DNA of 64,000 nucleotides from Exiguobacterium antarcticum DSM 14480 (GCF_000685865.1 NZ_JMKS01000003.1:1555001-1619000), one strand, 5' to 3'; shown: positions 10,408 to 19,858, counted from the first letter of the stretch. Program-made: numbers and translations. The notes: generated from the sequence alone by a model not told the origin.

Positions 10408-12204
10408 ATGTGCGGTATCGTAGGTATGATCGGACAGGTTAACACAAAAGAAATTTTATTAAAGGGACTCGAAAAACTCGAGTACCGTGGTTATGATTCG
10501 GCTGGTCTTGCGTTCGTCAACGACGGCGTTCAAGTCCATAAAGAAGTTGGCCGCATCGCCGCGCTACGCGCAGTCGTTCCTGCAGAAGCAGATGGTCTCG
10601 TTGGGATTGGTCACACACGTTGGGCGACACATGGTGTCCCAAGCGTACCGAATGCCCATCCACACCAAAGTGCGTCATCACGTTTCACACTCGTGCATAA
10701 CGGTGTCATCGAAAACGATGAGCAGTTAAAAGCAGAACTCAATGTCGATCTCCTCAGCGACACGGATACAGAAGTCATCGTTCAGATGATCGAAAAGAAC
10801 TTTGAAACAACAGGTGACGTGACGGAAGCATTCCGCCAAACACTTCGTGTCCTTCACGGTTCATATGCACTTGCATTAATCGATGCTGAAAACCCGGATG
10901 TTTTGTATGTCGCAAAAAATAAATCACCACTTCTCGTGGGTCTTGGTGACGGTACGTTCAACGTTGTCGCGTCTGACGCGATGGCCATGCTTCAAGTAAC
11001 GGATCAGTTCGTTGAGTTGCATGACGGCGAAATGATCATCTTGACGCGTGACAGTGTCACGATCCAGGATTTAGACGGAAACGTCAAAGAGCGTGACGCG
11101 TATACAGCGGAAATCGATGCATCAGATATCGAAAAAGGCACATACGCACACTATATGCTTAAAGAAATGGATGAGCAGCCGGCAGTTATCCGGAACATCG
11201 TTCAAAAATACCAAAACGAGTCAGGCGAAATCACACTCGATCAGTCAGTCCGTGATTTAGTCCTTGGACGTGATCGTGTCTACATCATCGGTTGCGGAAC
11301 AAGCTACCACGCGGGATTGATCGGAAAACAATTGATCGAACAAATCGCGGGTATCCCGACAGAAGTCCACATCTCGTCTGAGTTCGGCTACAACATGCCG
11401 CTTTTGACGGAGAAACCATTGTTCCTCTTCCTGTCACAATCAGGTGAAACAGCGGACAGCCGTGCGGTTCTCGTCGAAGCGAAAAAACTCGGTCACCCGG
11501 CACTCACCATCACAAACGTTGCAGGTTCTACCCTGTCACGTGAAGCAAACGCAACGCTCTTGTTGCATGCAGGTCCTGAAATCGCGGTTGCCTCAACAAA
11601 AGCGTACACAGCACAAATCGCTGTTCTCGCAGTCCTTGCGTTTGACCTCGCTCAAGCAAAAGGTGTCGCCGTCAACTTCGATCTTATGAAAGAACTCGGC
11701 AAGATCTCAAGTGCGATGGAATCCGTCATGTCACAAAAAGAACGGTTCCAGGAAATCGCTACAGAATACTTGTCTGAATCACGCAATGCCTTCTTCATCG
11801 GTCGTGGTCAAGATGCGTATGTCGGAATGGAAGGGGCGCTCAAGCTCAAAGAAATTTCGTATATCCAAGCAGAAGGTTACGCCGGCGGCGAATTGAAACA
11901 CGGTCCAATCGCTTTGATCGAAGACAACACACCGGTCATCGCCCTCGTGACACAACCACACGTTCACCTCAACAACCGAGGTAACGTCAAGGAAGTCGTC
12001 GCACGTGGCGCTAACGCGTGTGTCATCGCAGCGGAAGGTCTCGAATTGCCGACGGATGCGTTCGTCATCCCAGCAGTCGAGCCGCTCTTGTCACCACTCT
12101 TGTCTGTCTTACCGCTTCAGTTGATCTCATACTATGCGGCACTTGGCCGTGATTGCGACGTCGACAAGCCACGTAACTTGGCGAAATCGGTAACAGTCGA
12201 ATAA
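10408..12204 (+). CDS. glmS: Glutamine-fructose-6-phosphate aminotransferase (isomerizing)
   Basis: Converts fructose-6-phosphate and glutamine to glucosamine-6-phosphate, the first step of amino-sugar synthesis. The N-terminal type II glutaminase begins with Met-Cys-Gly-Ile, so the cysteine becomes the N-terminal nucleophile; this fixes the start at ATG 10408, not the in-frame ATG 10390. GHTRWATHG follows near 74. Two SIS domains carry [14 protein letters not shown] and the sequence [18 protein letters not shown]. The C-terminus ends [13 protein letters not shown] as in the family; 598 residues. Expression is controlled by the upstream ribozyme. Confidence 0.98.
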   Translation: MCGIVGMIGQVNTKEILLKGLEKLEYRGYDSAGLAFVNDGVQVHKEVGRIAALRAVVPAEADGLVGIGHTRWATHGVPSVPNAHPHQSASSRFTLVHNGVIENDEQLKAELNVDLLSDTDTEVIVQMIEKNFETTGDVTEAFRQTLRVLHGSYALALIDAENPDVLYVAKNKSPLLVGLGDGTFNVVASDAMAMLQVTDQFVELHDGEMIILTRDSVTIQDLDGNVKERDAYTAEIDASDIEKGTYAHYMLKEMDEQPAVIRNIVQKYQNESGEITLDQSVRDLVLGRDRVYIIGCGTSYHAGLIGKQLIEQIAGIPTEVHISSEFGYNMPLLTEKPLFLFLSQSGETADSRAVLVEAKKLGHPALTITNVAGSTLSREANATLLLHAGPEIAVASTKAYTAQIAVLAVLAFDLAQAKGVAVNFDLMKELGKISSAMESVMSQKERFQEIATEYLSESRNAFFIGRGQDAYVGMEGALKLKEISYIQAEGYAGGELKHGPIALIEDNTPVIALVTQPHVHLNNRGNVKEVVARGANACVIAAEGLELPTDAFVIPAVEPLLSPLLSVLPLQLISYYAALGRDCDVDKPRNLAKSVTVE

Positions 12205-12218
12205 TTGACTCATCCTAT

Positions 12219-12254
12219 ACCCTTTCAGATGAAACCATCTGGAAGGGTGTTTTT
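12219..12254 (+). terminator. Terminator after glmS
   Basis: ACCCTTTCAGATG pairs with CATCTGGAAGGGT; TGTTTTT follows. Confidence 0.85.
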
Positions 12255-12293
12255 ATATGCCGGAACGTATTTGAAAAGGGAAGGGGACATCCT

Positions 12294-12839
12294 ATGATCA
12301 ATATCGGATTGGTCTATGACGAAACGAACAAAATCGACAAGGAACTGGGGCGACTCCTTCACTATCTTGAAAAGCAAGGTGCGTGGGTGCTCGACGCATG
12401 CGTTTCTTTGGACGAAGACGGGGAGAAGTGGGTGGGAAACAATCAGAAAGAACTGGACTATGCGCTGCTCACCCGTTATTACTACGGAGAAGTTTCCGTC
12501 TGTCTCAAAGTTTGTCATGGAATGAAAGAGATTCCGATTCAGATTAGTATTCAAAAAGAACAGCAGTTTTTTGGATTTGTTCTGTCTTTTGACGAGATAC
12601 GTTTTGAAGAAGTAGGAATCGATCGACTAGAAGACATCGCGATTCAGTTCATGCGACAGCTAACCAATGTGACTCATTTTCAATATGCTTTTTGTGATTA
12701 CGATAGCGAAATCGAACTGCATCCAAAACAAAAGAAACAAATAGACAGCGGATACGCCATCGTCTATTGGCATGGAGAAGAAGTGATGAAAAACAGTTGG
12801 AAAATTGATGGACTGACAGCGCGAGGAAAGGAGGAATGA
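12294..12839 (+). CDS. Hypothetical protein, 181 residues
   Basis: I do not recognise the family. The product is acidic and soluble, without membrane helix or signal. It starts MINIGLVYDETNKIDKEL and contains hydrophobic strands alternating with aromatic-rich parts (RYYYGEVSVCLKVC, FGFVLSFDEIRFEEVG). It has a clear ribosome site (AAGGGGAC). The overall look is like small immunity-type proteins of polymorphic toxin systems, but no toxin gene is adjacent, so this is only a comparison. The next gene starts 4 bases after its stop and uses a ribosome site located inside this gene, so they form an operon. Confidence 0.75.
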   Translation: MINIGLVYDETNKIDKELGRLLHYLEKQGAWVLDACVSLDEDGEKWVGNNQKELDYALLTRYYYGEVSVCLKVCHGMKEIPIQISIQKEQQFFGFVLSFDEIRFEEVGIDRLEDIAIQFMRQLTNVTHFQYAFCDYDSEIELHPKQKKQIDSGYAIVYWHGEEVMKNSWKIDGLTARGKEE

Positions 12840-12843
12840 GCAG

Positions 12844-13425
12844 ATGAATAGAAAATGGAACTGGGTCCAAGCCTTTCCGCAGTCCTGCGCGGTCGATGTA
12901 CGGCTCGTGACACGTCTTTTGCCACGCCGATTATTCAGAACAACGACTTCTGGAACGATTGAGATCGCATGTGGGGAAGAACGGTTGATTCTTCCGTCCC
13001 GTGTGTACTTCGAGGAAGTACCAGAGGAAAAAATCCAAGCATTAACGAAACGACAACGGTGGTTGCTGTATTGTTTGTACACGCGCCATCATGATGGGTA
13101 TATCCGTGAAAAATACGTGCGACGGCTGGAAGCAGAGCAGGCGGATGCGGACTGGGTGCTGCCCTATCTGATTGAATTGACCGGAGAATACGTCTACGAG
13201 ATTCTCGAGAGGATTGAACCGATGTTACATGACTGGTCAGAGATGCAACTGTCTTCCTTTGTTCAAACCGATGATGTCTATATGGCACGCATCGAGCAGC
13301 GGATTATCAGTTACTGGAACTTACATCAGCGGACAGCCTATCCGATTTTGTGGGATTCCTCGTATGTAGGGTTCCGAATCGGAGAATATTATCGGTTGAA
13401 ACGTCGTCCGGGAGTTCGTTCTTGA
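12844..13425 (+). CDS. Hypothetical protein, 193 residues
   Basis: Function not recognised. A basic, aromatic-rich soluble protein with a helical central part (KRQRWLLYCLYTRHHDGYIREKYVRRLE) and a C-terminal half listing arginine-rich helices. No membrane segments and no known catalytic motif. Its ATG lies 4 bases after the previous stop with AAAGGAGG in front, so the two unknown proteins are probably made together. A strong terminator follows. Confidence 0.75.
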   Translation: MNRKWNWVQAFPQSCAVDVRLVTRLLPRRLFRTTTSGTIEIACGEERLILPSRVYFEEVPEEKIQALTKRQRWLLYCLYTRHHDGYIREKYVRRLEAEQADADWVLPYLIELTGEYVYEILERIEPMLHDWSEMQLSSFVQTDDVYMARIEQRIISYWNLHQRTAYPILWDSSYVGFRIGEYYRLKRRPGVRS

Positions 13426-13465
13426 AGAATATGTTTGATTTTAGGCTAAAGTAAATCACCAGCAC

Positions 13466-13504
13466 AAAAAAACCGTACTTCCGATAGAGGGAGTACGGTT
13501 TTTT
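13466..13504. terminator. Bidirectional terminator
   Basis: AAAAAACCGTACT and AGTACGGTTTTTT form a stem with A and T tracts on both sides. Confidence 0.85.
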
Positions 13505-13671
13505 GGGTTAGACCTTGCAACAATTCCAGACATAACATCCTTCCTATCGTTTTACTTAAGGCATCAGACAGTCGAAAAGTTTCAGGAAGGATTGAATTCG
13601 CTCACAAAAACAGGATTTTCCAGGGGTAAAAGGAAAAGAGTATCAAAGAAACTAAAAGGAGGTACATTACG

Positions 13672-14232
13672 ATGCGACAAGCGGTACTCATCATCGATTT
13701 TCAAAACGATCTCGTCGAAGGTACACCCGAAGAATCCGGTGTGCATGCGAAGGAAAACGTCATCGAGGTCATCAATCAGGTCGTGCAAGAAGCACACAAC
13801 GATCATCATGCCATTGTCTTTATTCGGGATCTCGATGTCGCGAACGGACAAGGAGCTGGTTTTTTGGTCCATCCGTCGATTCAAATCCCGAATCATGCCG
13901 TCACGTTCGATAAAGCCGCAACCAACTCGTTCCATGGGACCCCGTTGCTCGGTTATCTGAAAGAGCAACAAATTGAACATGTGGTCATCCTTGGCTGCAA
14001 GACGGAACACTGTATCGACACGGCTGTCCGCAGTGCAACGGTCAACGGTTTTGATGTGACACTTGTCGCCGACGGACATACGACAAACGGATCCGTTGTT
14101 TTATCGGCAGAGCAGATGATTGCCCATCATAACCAGGTCTTGCATGGTCATTACAATGTCGAACATTTTGCGATGGTCCGTCCTTCAACGGAGAAGTTGT
14201 TTGAACCGATCCACGATCAATATAGAATGTAA
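13672..14232 (+). CDS. Isochorismatase-like cysteine hydrolase
   Basis: Cytoplasmic amidohydrolase of the isochorismatase fold (nicotinamidase-like). The catalytic triad is visible: Asp in IIDFQND (residue 9), Lys in TFDKAATN (about 82) and Cys in HVVILGCKTEHCID (the second cysteine, about 111, in the family position). The 186-residue length is typical. Substrate cannot be told from sequence. It is followed after 13 bases by an acetyltransferase and then a kinase-like gene, making a small three-gene set that could act on a common small molecule. The start follows AAAGGAGG. Confidence 0.85.
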   Translation: MRQAVLIIDFQNDLVEGTPEESGVHAKENVIEVINQVVQEAHNDHHAIVFIRDLDVANGQGAGFLVHPSIQIPNHAVTFDKAATNSFHGTPLLGYLKEQQIEHVVILGCKTEHCIDTAVRSATVNGFDVTLVADGHTTNGSVVLSAEQMIAHHNQVLHGHYNVEHFAMVRPSTEKLFEPIHDQYRM

Positions 14233-14245
14233 AAGGAGTGAAGTC

Positions 14246-14722
14246 ATGATTGAACTGCGAAAGATGGACGAAGCGGATTATCCCGCCTATGCGACACTCG
14301 TCATGGATGAGCGGGTCATGCGGACGGAACACGCCTTAACGGAAAGCGAAGCGAAACGACGGTTTGCGTCAATCATCGAACGACAACGGCATGATCGTCT
14401 CGGAACGTATGTGGTCTATCAGGACGAAACATGGATCGGCATCGGTCATGTCACACGTAGCGTACGACAACCGTTTGAAGCAGAACTCGGGTATATGTTA
14501 TTACCGGAACAATGGGGCAATGGGTATGGATCATTGCTCGCCTCACGATTGCTCGAACTGGCAACGGAACATGAATTGACCGTCGTCACGGCAACGATTG
14601 ATCCAAATCACCTGGCGTCACGAAAGATATTAACGAATCTTGGATTCCACTCGACGTATGTGGGACCAATTGACGGGTTGCCCGGCGAAATTCTCGAAAA
14701 ACGATTGGGGGATCCGGTATGA
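14246..14722 (+). CDS. GNAT family N-acetyltransferase
   Basis: Transfers an acetyl group from acetyl-CoA to an unknown amine. The 158 residues have the GNAT core: ELGYMLLPEQWGNGYGSLLASRLLELA contains the Q/RxxGxG/A-type pyrophosphate loop, and DPNHLASRKILTNLGF is the conserved late motif. I use ATG 14246 with ribosome site AAAGGAGTG rather than the longer open frame. The stop overlaps the next start (ATGA), showing coupling to the phosphotransferase-like gene. The RimJ/RimL branch is likely. Confidence 0.87.
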   Translation: MIELRKMDEADYPAYATLVMDERVMRTEHALTESEAKRRFASIIERQRHDRLGTYVVYQDETWIGIGHVTRSVRQPFEAELGYMLLPEQWGNGYGSLLASRLLELATEHELTVVTATIDPNHLASRKILTNLGFHSTYVGPIDGLPGEILEKRLGDPV

Positions 14723-15615
14723 CCCGGGAAGAATGGATCCAATGGTTTGACCTCGATGTTGCAGACAGTTTTCCCGTCACCGATTCCTACAGTTCAGACG
14801 TCGACCGGCTGTTACTGCGCGACGGACGGACCGTGTTTTTAAAGCGACCTTATACTGCCGACAAATGGTATCGGGAACACGGTTGGTTGACGTATTTAGC
14901 CAATCGAGTCGCTGTGCCGAAGATTCTCATGGAGGCGCGACCGACCAGACAGACGACGGGTGCATTTGTGCTGGAAGCATTAAATGGTGCGACAATCGAG
15001 ACAGTGACACCGGCACTGGCAATACAAATCGGACGGTTGCACGCAACACTCCACAATTGTACACGCGATGCCTACGGCGATTTTAGCGAGGATGGATTTA
15101 CAGCGTTTCCTTCGCAGGACTGGCATGTTTTTCGGAACGCGAAATTGACCTCGTTCCAACCGGCCATCCAACACGTTTTATCACCCGCTCTGTATCACGC
15201 CGCCTTTACGGAATTAGAGCGGCGTGAACGTGAGTTACCAACTCCGTCAGACTCCGTTGCCGTTCATCTGGATTTTCGACTCGGCAATCTGCTCGCAGAC
15301 GGCGAGTCATTGACGGGGATGATTGACTTCGAGACAGCACGTTTCGGGGCGACGGAAATCGACTTCACGAAACTCGATCGGGATGTGTTCCAAGGGGGAA
15401 GAGCCTTGCTTGATGCCTATCAAGACGGATACGGACAGGTCCGGACACCGGAACCAATCGAAGTCTATTTGCCGTACTACCGTCTCTTTGAAGCACTGAC
15501 GGGAATCGGCTGGTGTGTTAAGCGCGGACTGGAACACCATCAACAGTTTTTTAACAATAACCATGCCCGCTTACTGGTAGAGTTGGAACGGACGAGCATA
15601 TTCGAAGAACGTTAA
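14719..15615 (+). CDS. Aminoglycoside phosphotransferase (APH) family protein
   Basis: Protein-kinase-like small-molecule phosphotransferase. The 298 residues hold the Brenner motif HLDFRLGNLL (about 178-187) for catalysis and the metal-binding IDFETARFG (about 199-207). The N-lobe lysine is in VFLKRPYT. The family includes aminoglycoside kinases, homoserine kinases and fructosamine kinases; the substrate is not predictable. It overlaps the upstream acetyltransferase by four bases. Adjacent acetyl- and phosphotransferases could both detoxify the same compound, which is inference. Confidence 0.8.
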   Translation: MTREEWIQWFDLDVADSFPVTDSYSSDVDRLLLRDGRTVFLKRPYTADKWYREHGWLTYLANRVAVPKILMEARPTRQTTGAFVLEALNGATIETVTPALAIQIGRLHATLHNCTRDAYGDFSEDGFTAFPSQDWHVFRNAKLTSFQPAIQHVLSPALYHAAFTELERRERELPTPSDSVAVHLDFRLGNLLADGESLTGMIDFETARFGATEIDFTKLDRDVFQGGRALLDAYQDGYGQVRTPEPIEVYLPYYRLFEALTGIGWCVKRGLEHHQQFFNNNHARLLVELERTSIFEER

Positions 15616-15680
15616 AAGACGTTGTTTGACCGGCAAACCGTTATACTTGGAAAAATGAAGCAAGTAGAGGGGGAAGTTGG

Positions 15681-16670
15681 ATGGAACAACAAAAACGGAT
15701 TGGGATTATTGGTGGCGGACTCGCCGGGATTTTTGCGGCACGTCAACTGTTGGCGGAAGGATATGCGGTCGAGGTCATCGAAAAAAGCCAGAGTGTCGGG
15801 GGACGGATGGCGACGAGACGGATTAATCAAGGGACAGCGGACCATGGCGCCGTCTTCTTTACGGTCCGGACGGACGAACTCGCGCAAGAAGTCGACGAAT
15901 GGCTCGAAAAAGGATGGATCCGGAAGTGGTTCGGCGATGATTTTCCACGCTATATCGCAGTCAACGGGATGAATCAGCTCGTTCAATCGATTGCCAACGG
16001 GATTCCGGTCTACTTGAACGAACAAGTCGAACAAATCATATCGGATGAGCCCGGTCTTCAGACCATCTCGTCTGAACAAACACGGACATATGATGCGATT
16101 CTCGTAACGGCACCCGTTCCGCAAGCCTATGATTTATTTAAGGCATCACCACTGACGCTCGTTGAGACCGATCACGCCCGTCTCGAAAAAGTGACGTTTG
16201 AGCCGACTTTCGTGGGGCTGTTTGAGCTTCAAGAGGCATTCGACATTGGCGAATTTGGTCTACTCGACGAGGGTCTCGTATCCGGAATGTTGAAAATCGT
16301 CAACAATGCGCAAAAAGAAGTCTCAACCACCCCACTCCTGAGCGTCTATATGACAGGTGATTGGAGTGAAGCCTGGTATGACAAAGGGGAAGACAAGACG
16401 CTTACGGAAATCGAACAGTTACTGCAGAAGCAACTTGGACCAGTCAAAATAATTTCAAAACAGCTGAAACGTTGGCGGTATGCACAGGCGCGGGACGTTT
16501 TCCATACCCCTTATCTGAAGCTCGATCGGCACCCTGTTTGGCTCGCGGGAGATGCCTTCCTTGACCCGCAAGATACGTCCGGAAGGACACGGGTCGAGAG
16601 TGCCGTCATCTCTGGTCTGCGTGTCGCAGCAGCGCTCGATACCCATTTTAAACAATTGACGAACGTTTAG
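15681..16670 (+). CDS. FAD/NAD(P)-dependent amine-oxidase-like protein
   Basis: Flavoprotein with an N-terminal Rossmann nucleotide fold: RIGIIGGGLAGIFAARQL (residues 6-23) with GxGxxG spacing, then an acidic residue ending strand 2 (VEVIEKS) and the GGRMATRR motif. The C-terminal half closes with DAFLDPQDTSGRTRVESAVISGLRVA, the usual FAD-binding end of renalase-like proteins. At 329 residues it matches the short renalase-like family. Substrate is unknown. It appears monocistronic. Confidence 0.82.
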   Translation: MEQQKRIGIIGGGLAGIFAARQLLAEGYAVEVIEKSQSVGGRMATRRINQGTADHGAVFFTVRTDELAQEVDEWLEKGWIRKWFGDDFPRYIAVNGMNQLVQSIANGIPVYLNEQVEQIISDEPGLQTISSEQTRTYDAILVTAPVPQAYDLFKASPLTLVETDHARLEKVTFEPTFVGLFELQEAFDIGEFGLLDEGLVSGMLKIVNNAQKEVSTTPLLSVYMTGDWSEAWYDKGEDKTLTEIEQLLQKQLGPVKIISKQLKRWRYAQARDVFHTPYLKLDRHPVWLAGDAFLDPQDTSGRTRVESAVISGLRVAAALDTHFKQLTNV

Positions 16671-16706
16671 CCCCAGCGATTATGATAAAGATAAGTTCAT
16701 CTGAAC

Positions 16707-16732
16707 GTTTCTGATTCAGACGCTTTGGGTAA
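16707..16732 (+). promoter_or_regulatory. SigB-type promoter candidate before the PPK2 gene
   Basis: GTTTCT (16707-16712) and GGGTAA (16727-16732) with a 14-base spacer resemble the general-stress sigma-B consensus GTTTAA-N12/14-GGGTAT. The start codon lies 36 bases downstream. Confidence 0.5.
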
Positions 16733-16767
16733 ATATCCCTTACGTACTTAAAACAAGGGGGACTATC

Positions 16768-17619
16768 ATGAACATCAAAAAATATCGTGTGGCACCAGGT
16801 GAATCGATCCGATTATCGGACTATCCGACATCGGATGAAGAACGGATTGCGGAAGACGAATTACTGGAAACACATATTCCAAAAAGCGTCGAGGAGTTAA
16901 AAGAACTCCATTGGCGTCTGCATGCGGAAGAGAAAAACGGGATTTTGGTCATCCTGCAGGCGATTGACGCCGGCGGGAAAGATGAAGCCATCAGTTATAT
17001 CTTCTCGAACTTGAATGCTCAAGGCTTGCGGACGATTTCGGTCAAGAAACCATCCGACACGGAGAAAAAACATGACTATCTCTGGCGGATCCATGAAGGA
17101 TTGCCGGAAAAAGGTGAAGTCGGTATTTTGAACCGGTCGTATTACGAAGAAGTTATCGCACCGCGGATTCATGATTTACTGGAAGAAGAAGAAGTGCCGG
17201 ACGATCAAGATGTCTGGAAGATGCGTTACCGTCAAATCAATGACTTTGAGCGGTATCTCGTCGAAAACGGCTTCCGCGTCGTCAAGTTTCTATTTAACGT
17301 CTCAAAAGACGAGCAGAAAAAACGGTTGCTCGAACGGATCAAAGACCCGAAGAAGAACTTCGAGTTTTCGTTCAGCGACGTCGAAGAACGGGAACATTGG
17401 GACGAGTACCAGGACATTTTTGCCGAACTCGTTTCACATACATCGACGGAACACGCGCCGTGGCACATCCTGCCGGCAGACGACGAGTGGTTCACACGCT
17501 ATATCGTGACGGAAGTCATGAACGACGTCCTGCGTGAGATCGACCCGCAGTATCCGAAGCTGACGGATGAGGATCAGGAAAAACTCGACGAAGCGATCAA
17601 AAAGCTGGAAAGTGAATAA
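16768..17619 (+). CDS. Polyphosphate kinase 2 (PPK2) family phosphotransferase
   Basis: Moves phosphate between polyphosphate and nucleotides. The 283 residues show the PPK2 P-loop-like motif LQAIDAGGKDEAI (about 66-78), the lid segment with LNRSYYEEV, and WDEYQDIF with a conserved tryptophan-aspartate pair. The class I PPK2 layout (N-terminal helix, single domain) fits. A SigB-like promoter upstream suggests stress induction, consistent with polyphosphate use in stress, though this is inference. A strong terminator follows. Confidence 0.9.
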   Translation: MNIKKYRVAPGESIRLSDYPTSDEERIAEDELLETHIPKSVEELKELHWRLHAEEKNGILVILQAIDAGGKDEAISYIFSNLNAQGLRTISVKKPSDTEKKHDYLWRIHEGLPEKGEVGILNRSYYEEVIAPRIHDLLEEEEVPDDQDVWKMRYRQINDFERYLVENGFRVVKFLFNVSKDEQKKRLLERIKDPKKNFEFSFSDVEEREHWDEYQDIFAELVSHTSTEHAPWHILPADDEWFTRYIVTEVMNDVLREIDPQYPKLTDEDQEKLDEAIKKLESE

Positions 17620-17655
17620 ACGCAGGGGCTGACACGAAAGTCAGTTTCAGATGCT

Positions 17656-17692
17656 AACGGGAGACGGATTCCAACATCCGTCTCCCGTTTTG
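17656..17692. terminator. Terminator after the PPK2 gene
   Basis: AACGGGAGACGGAT pairs with ATCCGTCTCCCGTT around a six-base loop. Confidence 0.85.
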
Positions 17693-17740
17693 TCTGTTTC
17701 CAACCAACTCTTTTTTCCTGCAACAAGCTGTTTGTTCTTT

Positions 17741-17749
17741 TGCTATACT
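17741..17749 (+). promoter_or_regulatory. Extended -10 promoter
   Basis: TGCTATACT forms an extended -10; the following gene starts 38 bases downstream after a GGAGG site. Confidence 0.5.
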
Positions 17750-17787
17750 CAAGTGAAAGAATCAATCAAGTATTGGAGGAATGAGAT

Positions 17788-18126
17788 ATGAATGAATACC
17801 CAAATTGTCCGAACTGCGGTTCAACGTATACATACGAAGATGGTAACCTGTTCGTATGCCCGGAATGTGCCCATGAATGGACAGCTGCGGATACGGAAGT
17901 GGCAGAAGAAACCAACGTCATCCGCGACGCGAACGGAAATGTACTGAACGACGGCGATACGATCACCGTCATCAAGGATTTAAAAGTGAAAGGCACATCA
18001 CTTGTCGTCAAACAAGGGACACGCGTCAAAGGAATCCGCCTCGTCGATGGGGACCATGACATCGATTGTAAGATTGATGGACTGGGTGCGATGAAGTTGA
18101 AGTCGGAGTTCGTCAAAAAAATTTAA
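17788..18126 (+). CDS. YjdM/PhnA-type zinc ribbon protein
   Basis: A 112-residue protein with an N-terminal zinc ribbon ([21 protein letters not shown], cysteines at about 7, 10, 24 and 27) and a C-terminal beta barrel-like part ([18 protein letters not shown]). This is the full pattern of the YjdM family, historically called PhnA. The name suggested alkylphosphonate uptake, but its actual role is unclear. It is monocistronic between its own promoter and terminator. Confidence 0.92.
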   Translation: MNEYPNCPNCGSTYTYEDGNLFVCPECAHEWTAADTEVAEETNVIRDANGNVLNDGDTITVIKDLKVKGTSLVVKQGTRVKGIRLVDGDHDIDCKIDGLGAMKLKSEFVKKI

Positions 18127-18133
18127 TTGAGAT

Positions 18134-18164
18134 GCCGCCTGTCATCACGATGAGGCGGTTTTTC
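18134..18164 (+). terminator. Terminator after the yjdM-type gene
   Basis: CCGCCT pairs with AGGCGG, followed by TTTTTC. Confidence 0.7.
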
Positions 18165-18189
18165 ATGGAGAGGTTATGAATGATTGTTC

Positions 18190-18203
18190 AGGACAAATGT
18201 CCT
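18190..18203 (+). promoter_or_regulatory. Palindromic operator, probable Crp/Fnr-type site
   Basis: AGGACAAATGTCCT is a 14-base palindrome. Its centre is 41.5 bases before the start expected from the promoter at 18204-18231, the classic activator position. Confidence 0.5.
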
Positions 18204-18231
18204 TTAACAGTTTTTCAAATTCCGTTTAAAT
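18204..18231 (+). promoter_or_regulatory. Promoter of the ydcZ-crp-ydcZ operon
   Basis: TTAACA (18204-18209) and TTAAAT (18226-18231), spacer 16. The -10 is poor, as expected for an activated promoter. Confidence 0.45.
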
Positions 18232-18265
18232 GAAGATAAGAAAAATCAGGAGAGGAGGAACACGG

Positions 18266-18691
18266 ATGCGGGGAGTTCTTTTTGCAATCAGCGGTGGTTT
18301 TTTTCTGACGCTCCAAAGCGTTGCCAATGCCCGGATCAGTAACGGCATCGGCACGTGGCAAGCGGCGACATTGACTCAGATGACAGGTTTTATCGTCGCT
18401 TTATTGATTACACTGATCTTACGCGACCGGACCTTTCGGCAGATGAAAGAGGTCAAATTGCTGTATCTGTCCGGTGGTGCCTTAGCGGCAGCGGTCTTAT
18501 TCAGTAACATGACGGCCGTTCATTTGATGGGTGTGACGTTGACGATTTCTTTATTCCTGATTGCTCAGCTTGGATTAGCTTTGGTAATTGATTGGAACGG
18601 CTGGTTCGGGATGATCAAACGACGGCTCCAGCTGCCGCAAGTCATCGGAATCTTGATGATGATTGGCGGCGTGCTGATCTTAAAGTGGTAA
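18266..18691 (+). CDS. DMT-type transporter, YdcZ (DUF606) family, unit 1
   Basis: Small membrane protein of 141 residues with about five helices and inner basic loops, beginning MRGVLFAISGGFFLTLQSVANARI. The DUF606 family is related to drug/metabolite transporters and is often found as paired short proteins. The start ATG 18266 follows AGAGGAGG. A second, different member lies at 19385, on the other side of a regulator gene. The two probably form a heteromeric transporter. Substrate unknown. Confidence 0.82.
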   Translation: MRGVLFAISGGFFLTLQSVANARISNGIGTWQAATLTQMTGFIVALLITLILRDRTFRQMKEVKLLYLSGGALAAAVLFSNMTAVHLMGVTLTISLFLIAQLGLALVIDWNGWFGMIKRRLQLPQVIGILMMIGGVLILKW

Positions 18692-18703
18692 GGGGGAAAC
18701 AAC

Positions 18704-19372
18704 GTGGAACAAGCGCAACTGGACGAGTATTTGGAACGGTTTCAATTGACGGAAGTGTTTGCCGGCGGGTTGCGTGAGCATTTACAACCGGTCGCTTTTC
18801 AAGCAGGAGACTGGTTGTGCCGTCAAGGGGATGCGGCGGACCGGATGTACTTGTTGCTCGAGGGGAAACTGAAAATCACCCATATGTCGGCGACTGGAAA
18901 ACGGCTCGTCTTATCGTTTAAGCATCCGTTTGATCTGGTCGGCGACATCGAATACGTTCGCCGGACCCCGTTGATGAATACAGTCGAAGCCGTCACACCG
19001 GTCACGGCAGTCAGCATTTCCTATGCGGCACTCGAGCAAAAGGGAACGGACAATCCGGCACTGCTTCGGTTTTTACTCGAGACGATTACGATGAAGTTTG
19101 AATTGAAGTCGCATTCGATGAGTTTTAACCTGCTGTATCCGGTCGAGGTCCGGCTCGCCAGTTATCTCCTGTCGATGACACCGGAAACACCGACGTTACC
19201 GGTCAGTGATCTGGTCGATGCGGCGGATTTGATCGGGACGAGTTATCGTCACCTCAACCGTGTCTTACGGCAATTCAGTCAGGACGGCTTGATTGAACGG
19301 ACGAACCGGACGATTACGATCGTGGACCGGAATGGTCTGACGGAACGGGTCGGCGAAAGTATCTATGAGTGA
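18704..19372 (+). CDS. Crp/Fnr family regulator (YeiL-like)
   Basis: A 222-residue transcription factor. Residues 15-125 form a cyclic-nucleotide-binding-type beta barrel (AGDWLCRQGDAADRMYLLLEGKLKI) and residues 165-215 a winged helix-turn-helix (LIGTSYRHLNRVLRQFSQDGLI). No Fnr-type cysteine cluster is present. It lies between two YdcZ-family genes and likely controls them; a palindrome at the -41.5 position of the operon promoter supports auto-activation. The start codon is GTG. The YeiL resemblance is from recollection. Confidence 0.85.
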   Translation: MEQAQLDEYLERFQLTEVFAGGLREHLQPVAFQAGDWLCRQGDAADRMYLLLEGKLKITHMSATGKRLVLSFKHPFDLVGDIEYVRRTPLMNTVEAVTPVTAVSISYAALEQKGTDNPALLRFLLETITMKFELKSHSMSFNLLYPVEVRLASYLLSMTPETPTLPVSDLVDAADLIGTSYRHLNRVLRQFSQDGLIERTNRTITIVDRNGLTERVGESIYE

Positions 19373-19384
19373 GGAGGAAACAAG

Positions 19385-19855
19385 ATGACGCTTGGAATAG
19401 TCCTCGCCTTATTCGGCGGGATGATGGTCTGTATCCAAAATACATTTAATGCCAAGGTCAAGGAACGGGTCGGGGCATGGGCGACGACGACACTCGTGTT
19501 AGGTCTCGGATTCCTCGCTTCCCTGACGATCGGATTGATCGTTGAAGGCGGCGGACTTTTTTCGATGAACGGGATGCAACCGTGGTTTTGGTTCAGCGGG
19601 ATTATCGGCGTCGGCGTCGTTTTGTGTGTGACGCAAGGAGTGCAACAGCTCGGACCGAGTTACGCGATCTCAATCGTCATGGTCTCACAAATCCTGTTTG
19701 CTTTACTCTGGGACACACTTGGCTGGTTCGGACTCGATCAAGTGGCGTTCACCTGGACAAAAGCTGTCGGTGTGGTTCTGATCGGCGGCGGTGTTTTATT
19801 GTTCCAACTCGGCGGCAAATTGACTGAACGACGGATGTTACGAAAAGGAGCCTAA
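19385..19855 (+). CDS. DMT-type transporter, YdcZ (DUF606) family, unit 2
   Basis: A 156-residue membrane protein with about five helices (MTLGIVLALFGGMMVCIQNTFNAKV at the N-terminus). The sequence GPSYAISIVMVSQILFALLWDTLGWFG is typical of DUF606. It follows the regulator by 12 bases and precedes the HAD gene by 3, in the same operon. It probably pairs with the unit at 18266. Confidence 0.82.
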   Translation: MTLGIVLALFGGMMVCIQNTFNAKVKERVGAWATTTLVLGLGFLASLTIGLIVEGGGLFSMNGMQPWFWFSGIIGVGVVLCVTQGVQQLGPSYAISIVMVSQILFALLWDTLGWFGLDQVAFTWTKAVGVVLIGGGVLLFQLGGKLTERRMLRKGA

Positions 19856-19858
19856 TAA

